DNA of 5,681 nucleotides from Clostridia bacterium (GTDB taxonomy: Bacteria > Bacillota > Clostridia > Oscillospirales > Acutalibacteraceae), in assembly GCA_017501865.1 (NCBI GenBank), contig JAFVWD010000312.1:1-5681 (forward strand). Direction: 5' to 3'. Below are positions 4,965-5,681 of this stretch, piece after piece. A program made the position numbers and the translations under genes. Every line of letters starts with the position of its first letter. The first letter of the stretch is position 1. The notes beneath the pieces were generated by a model. That model did no database searches, was not told the DNA's origin, and saw only the letters and a program-made list of their open reading frames with translations.

Positions 4965-5681
4965 TATTTTTCACCAAGCCAATCAGTACCGAATTTCTGT
5001 GCAAGCAAATCGCATAACACTAATGCGGCTACACTGTCAACTACTACTCTTGCCCTGTGTACAATACACGGGTCATGCCTTCCGTTTATTTCAATTTTTG
5101 TGTTTTCACCGGTTAAAAAATTAATACTTTCCTGTTCTTTAGATATAGATGGTGTCGGCTTTACGGCGCATTTAAAGATAACAGGCATACCATTGGTTAT
5201 ACCTCCATTAATCCCGCCGTTATTATTGGTTTTAGTTTTTATTTTGCCATCTTCCACGCAAAATGCATCATTCATTTCGCTACCTGACATATCGGCACAC
5301 TGAAAACCGCAACCGAACTCTACACCCTTTATTGCCGGTATAGAAAAGAGCGCGTGCGAAAGCACACTTTCTACAGAATCGAACCATGGCTCCCCTACAC
5401 CTGCCGGTAGGCCTGAAACAACAGTTTCAAGAACTCCGCCAACACTATCTTTATTTAATGCGGCTTCTTCGATTTTTTTAATCATTTTTTCGCCCTGTGC
5501 ATCATCAATTACAGCAAAAAGCTTTTCGTTTAAAGTGTCAATTTCCTTTTCGTAATCAGAAAACGATTTATCCTCTACACCCGCACACTTCTTTATGTGA
5601 GTTGCTATTTTAATACCTTTTTTATTCAGAACGTTAATTGCTACAGCACCTGCGGCAACCACACCTGCCGTTATTCTTCCG
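4964..5681 (-). CDS. aroC: Chorismate synthase (5' end cut off by the window)
   Basis: Catalyses anti-1,4-elimination of phosphate from EPSP to give chorismate (step 7), using reduced FMN. The reading frame runs from the TAA at 4966-4964 to the window edge without a start that fits the family. About 239 residues are visible, roughly the C-terminal two thirds of a ~360-residue enzyme; the N-terminal part including the first FMN-binding motifs lies outside. Visible motifs, in order, are GRITAGVVAAGAVA at the edge, DSVGGVLETVVSGLPAGVGEP, IKGVEFGCGF, NNGGINGGITNGMPV, KPTPSISKEQ, and GRHDPCIVHRARVVVDS with the substrate/FMN-binding Arg and Asp. A GTG at 5662 falls inside the conserved core (GVVAAGAVA) and is not the start. 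The stop overlaps the aroE-aroK start by 1 nt, making aroC the upstream member of this operon segment. Confidence 0.96.
   Translation of the reverse strand, partial: GRITAGVVAAGAVAINVLNKKGIKIATHIKKCAGVEDKSFSDYEKEIDTLNEKLFAVIDDAQGEKMIKKIEEAALNKDSVGGVLETVVSGLPAGVGEPWFDSVESVLSHALFSIPAIKGVEFGCGFQCADMSGSEMNDAFCVEDGKIKTKTNNNGGINGGITNGMPVIFKCAVKPTPSISKEQESINFLTGENTKIEINGRHDPCIVHRARVVVDSVAALVLCDLLAQKFGTDWLGEK

Larger units (their letters stand above)
1000..5681 (-). other. Shikimate pathway operon, 3' portion (aroC, aroE-aroK, aroQ, aroA, DAHP synthase)
   Basis: Five co-directional genes are joined by -1, -4, 0 and about 12 nt, and end at the intrinsic terminator at 1040-1000. No promoter or terminator is evident between them. 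They supply six of the seven shikimate-pathway steps; 3-dehydroquinate synthase (AroB) is the only one not seen. The operon promoter and any leader control (for example a T-box) would lie beyond base 5681. Confidence 0.9.

Noticed and set aside
4908..5303. Plus-strand open frame of 131 codons opposite aroC and the aroE start
   Set aside because: It is antisense to two conserved enzymes whose motifs are unambiguous, shows no recognisable domain and has no convincing ribosome-binding site. It is a shadow of the aroC frame.
5660..5662. GTG as the start codon of aroC
   Set aside because: The frame continues upstream with conserved chorismate synthase residues (GRITAG before VVAAGAVA), so the gene is truncated by the window and does not start here.

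Overview
The window reads as low-GC, Gram-positive chromosome, most likely a gut-type Clostridia (Oscillospiraceae/Ruminococcus-like). This is inferred from the AT-rich base composition, the strong AAGGAGG ribosome-binding site and TTGACT-17-TATAAT promoter, the clostridial style of the AroA and AroQ proteins, and a secreted BspA-like leucine-rich-repeat protein of the kind common in these organisms. I did not run any database search. Every gene I can support lies on the minus strand, so transcription runs from base 5681 towards base 1.

From about 5681 down to 1051 lies the 3' part of a tightly packed shikimate (chorismate) operon. In transcription order it holds aroC (chorismate synthase, 5' end cut off by the window edge), a fused aroE-aroK gene (shikimate dehydrogenase plus shikimate kinase), aroQ (type II dehydroquinase), aroA (EPSP synthase) and a type I-alpha DAHP synthase. 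The junctions are a 1-nt overlap (TAATG), a 4-nt overlap (ATGA), a 0-nt gap (TAA then ATG), and a gap of about 12 nt with the ribosome-binding site on the stop codon. Translation is therefore probably coupled from end to end. Together the proteins cover steps 1, 3, 4, 5, 6 and 7 from PEP plus erythrose-4-phosphate to chorismate. Only step 2 (AroB) is absent from the window, and it may lie upstream or elsewhere. Gene order does not follow pathway order.

Bases 940-1050 form a compact intergenic region. An intrinsic terminator ends the aro operon, and its U-rich tail runs directly into the -35 box of a near-consensus promoter for the next gene. That promoter carries a 13-bp dyad in its spacer. 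The short leader that follows can fold into an AU-only hairpin holding the Shine-Dalgarno sequence in its loop.

Bases 939-1 encode the N-terminal 313 residues of a secreted protein: signal peptide, seven exact 23-residue BspA-type leucine-rich repeats, a capping unit and the beginning of a probable fibronectin type III domain. Its C-terminus is outside the window. It has its own promoter and no evident functional link to the aro genes.

I see no mobile element, CRISPR array, tRNA or rRNA. The genes are mostly recognisable housekeeping functions. The points most worth a second look are the AroE-AroK fusion and the regulatory architecture packed into 940-1040. I do not see a convincing undescribed system.
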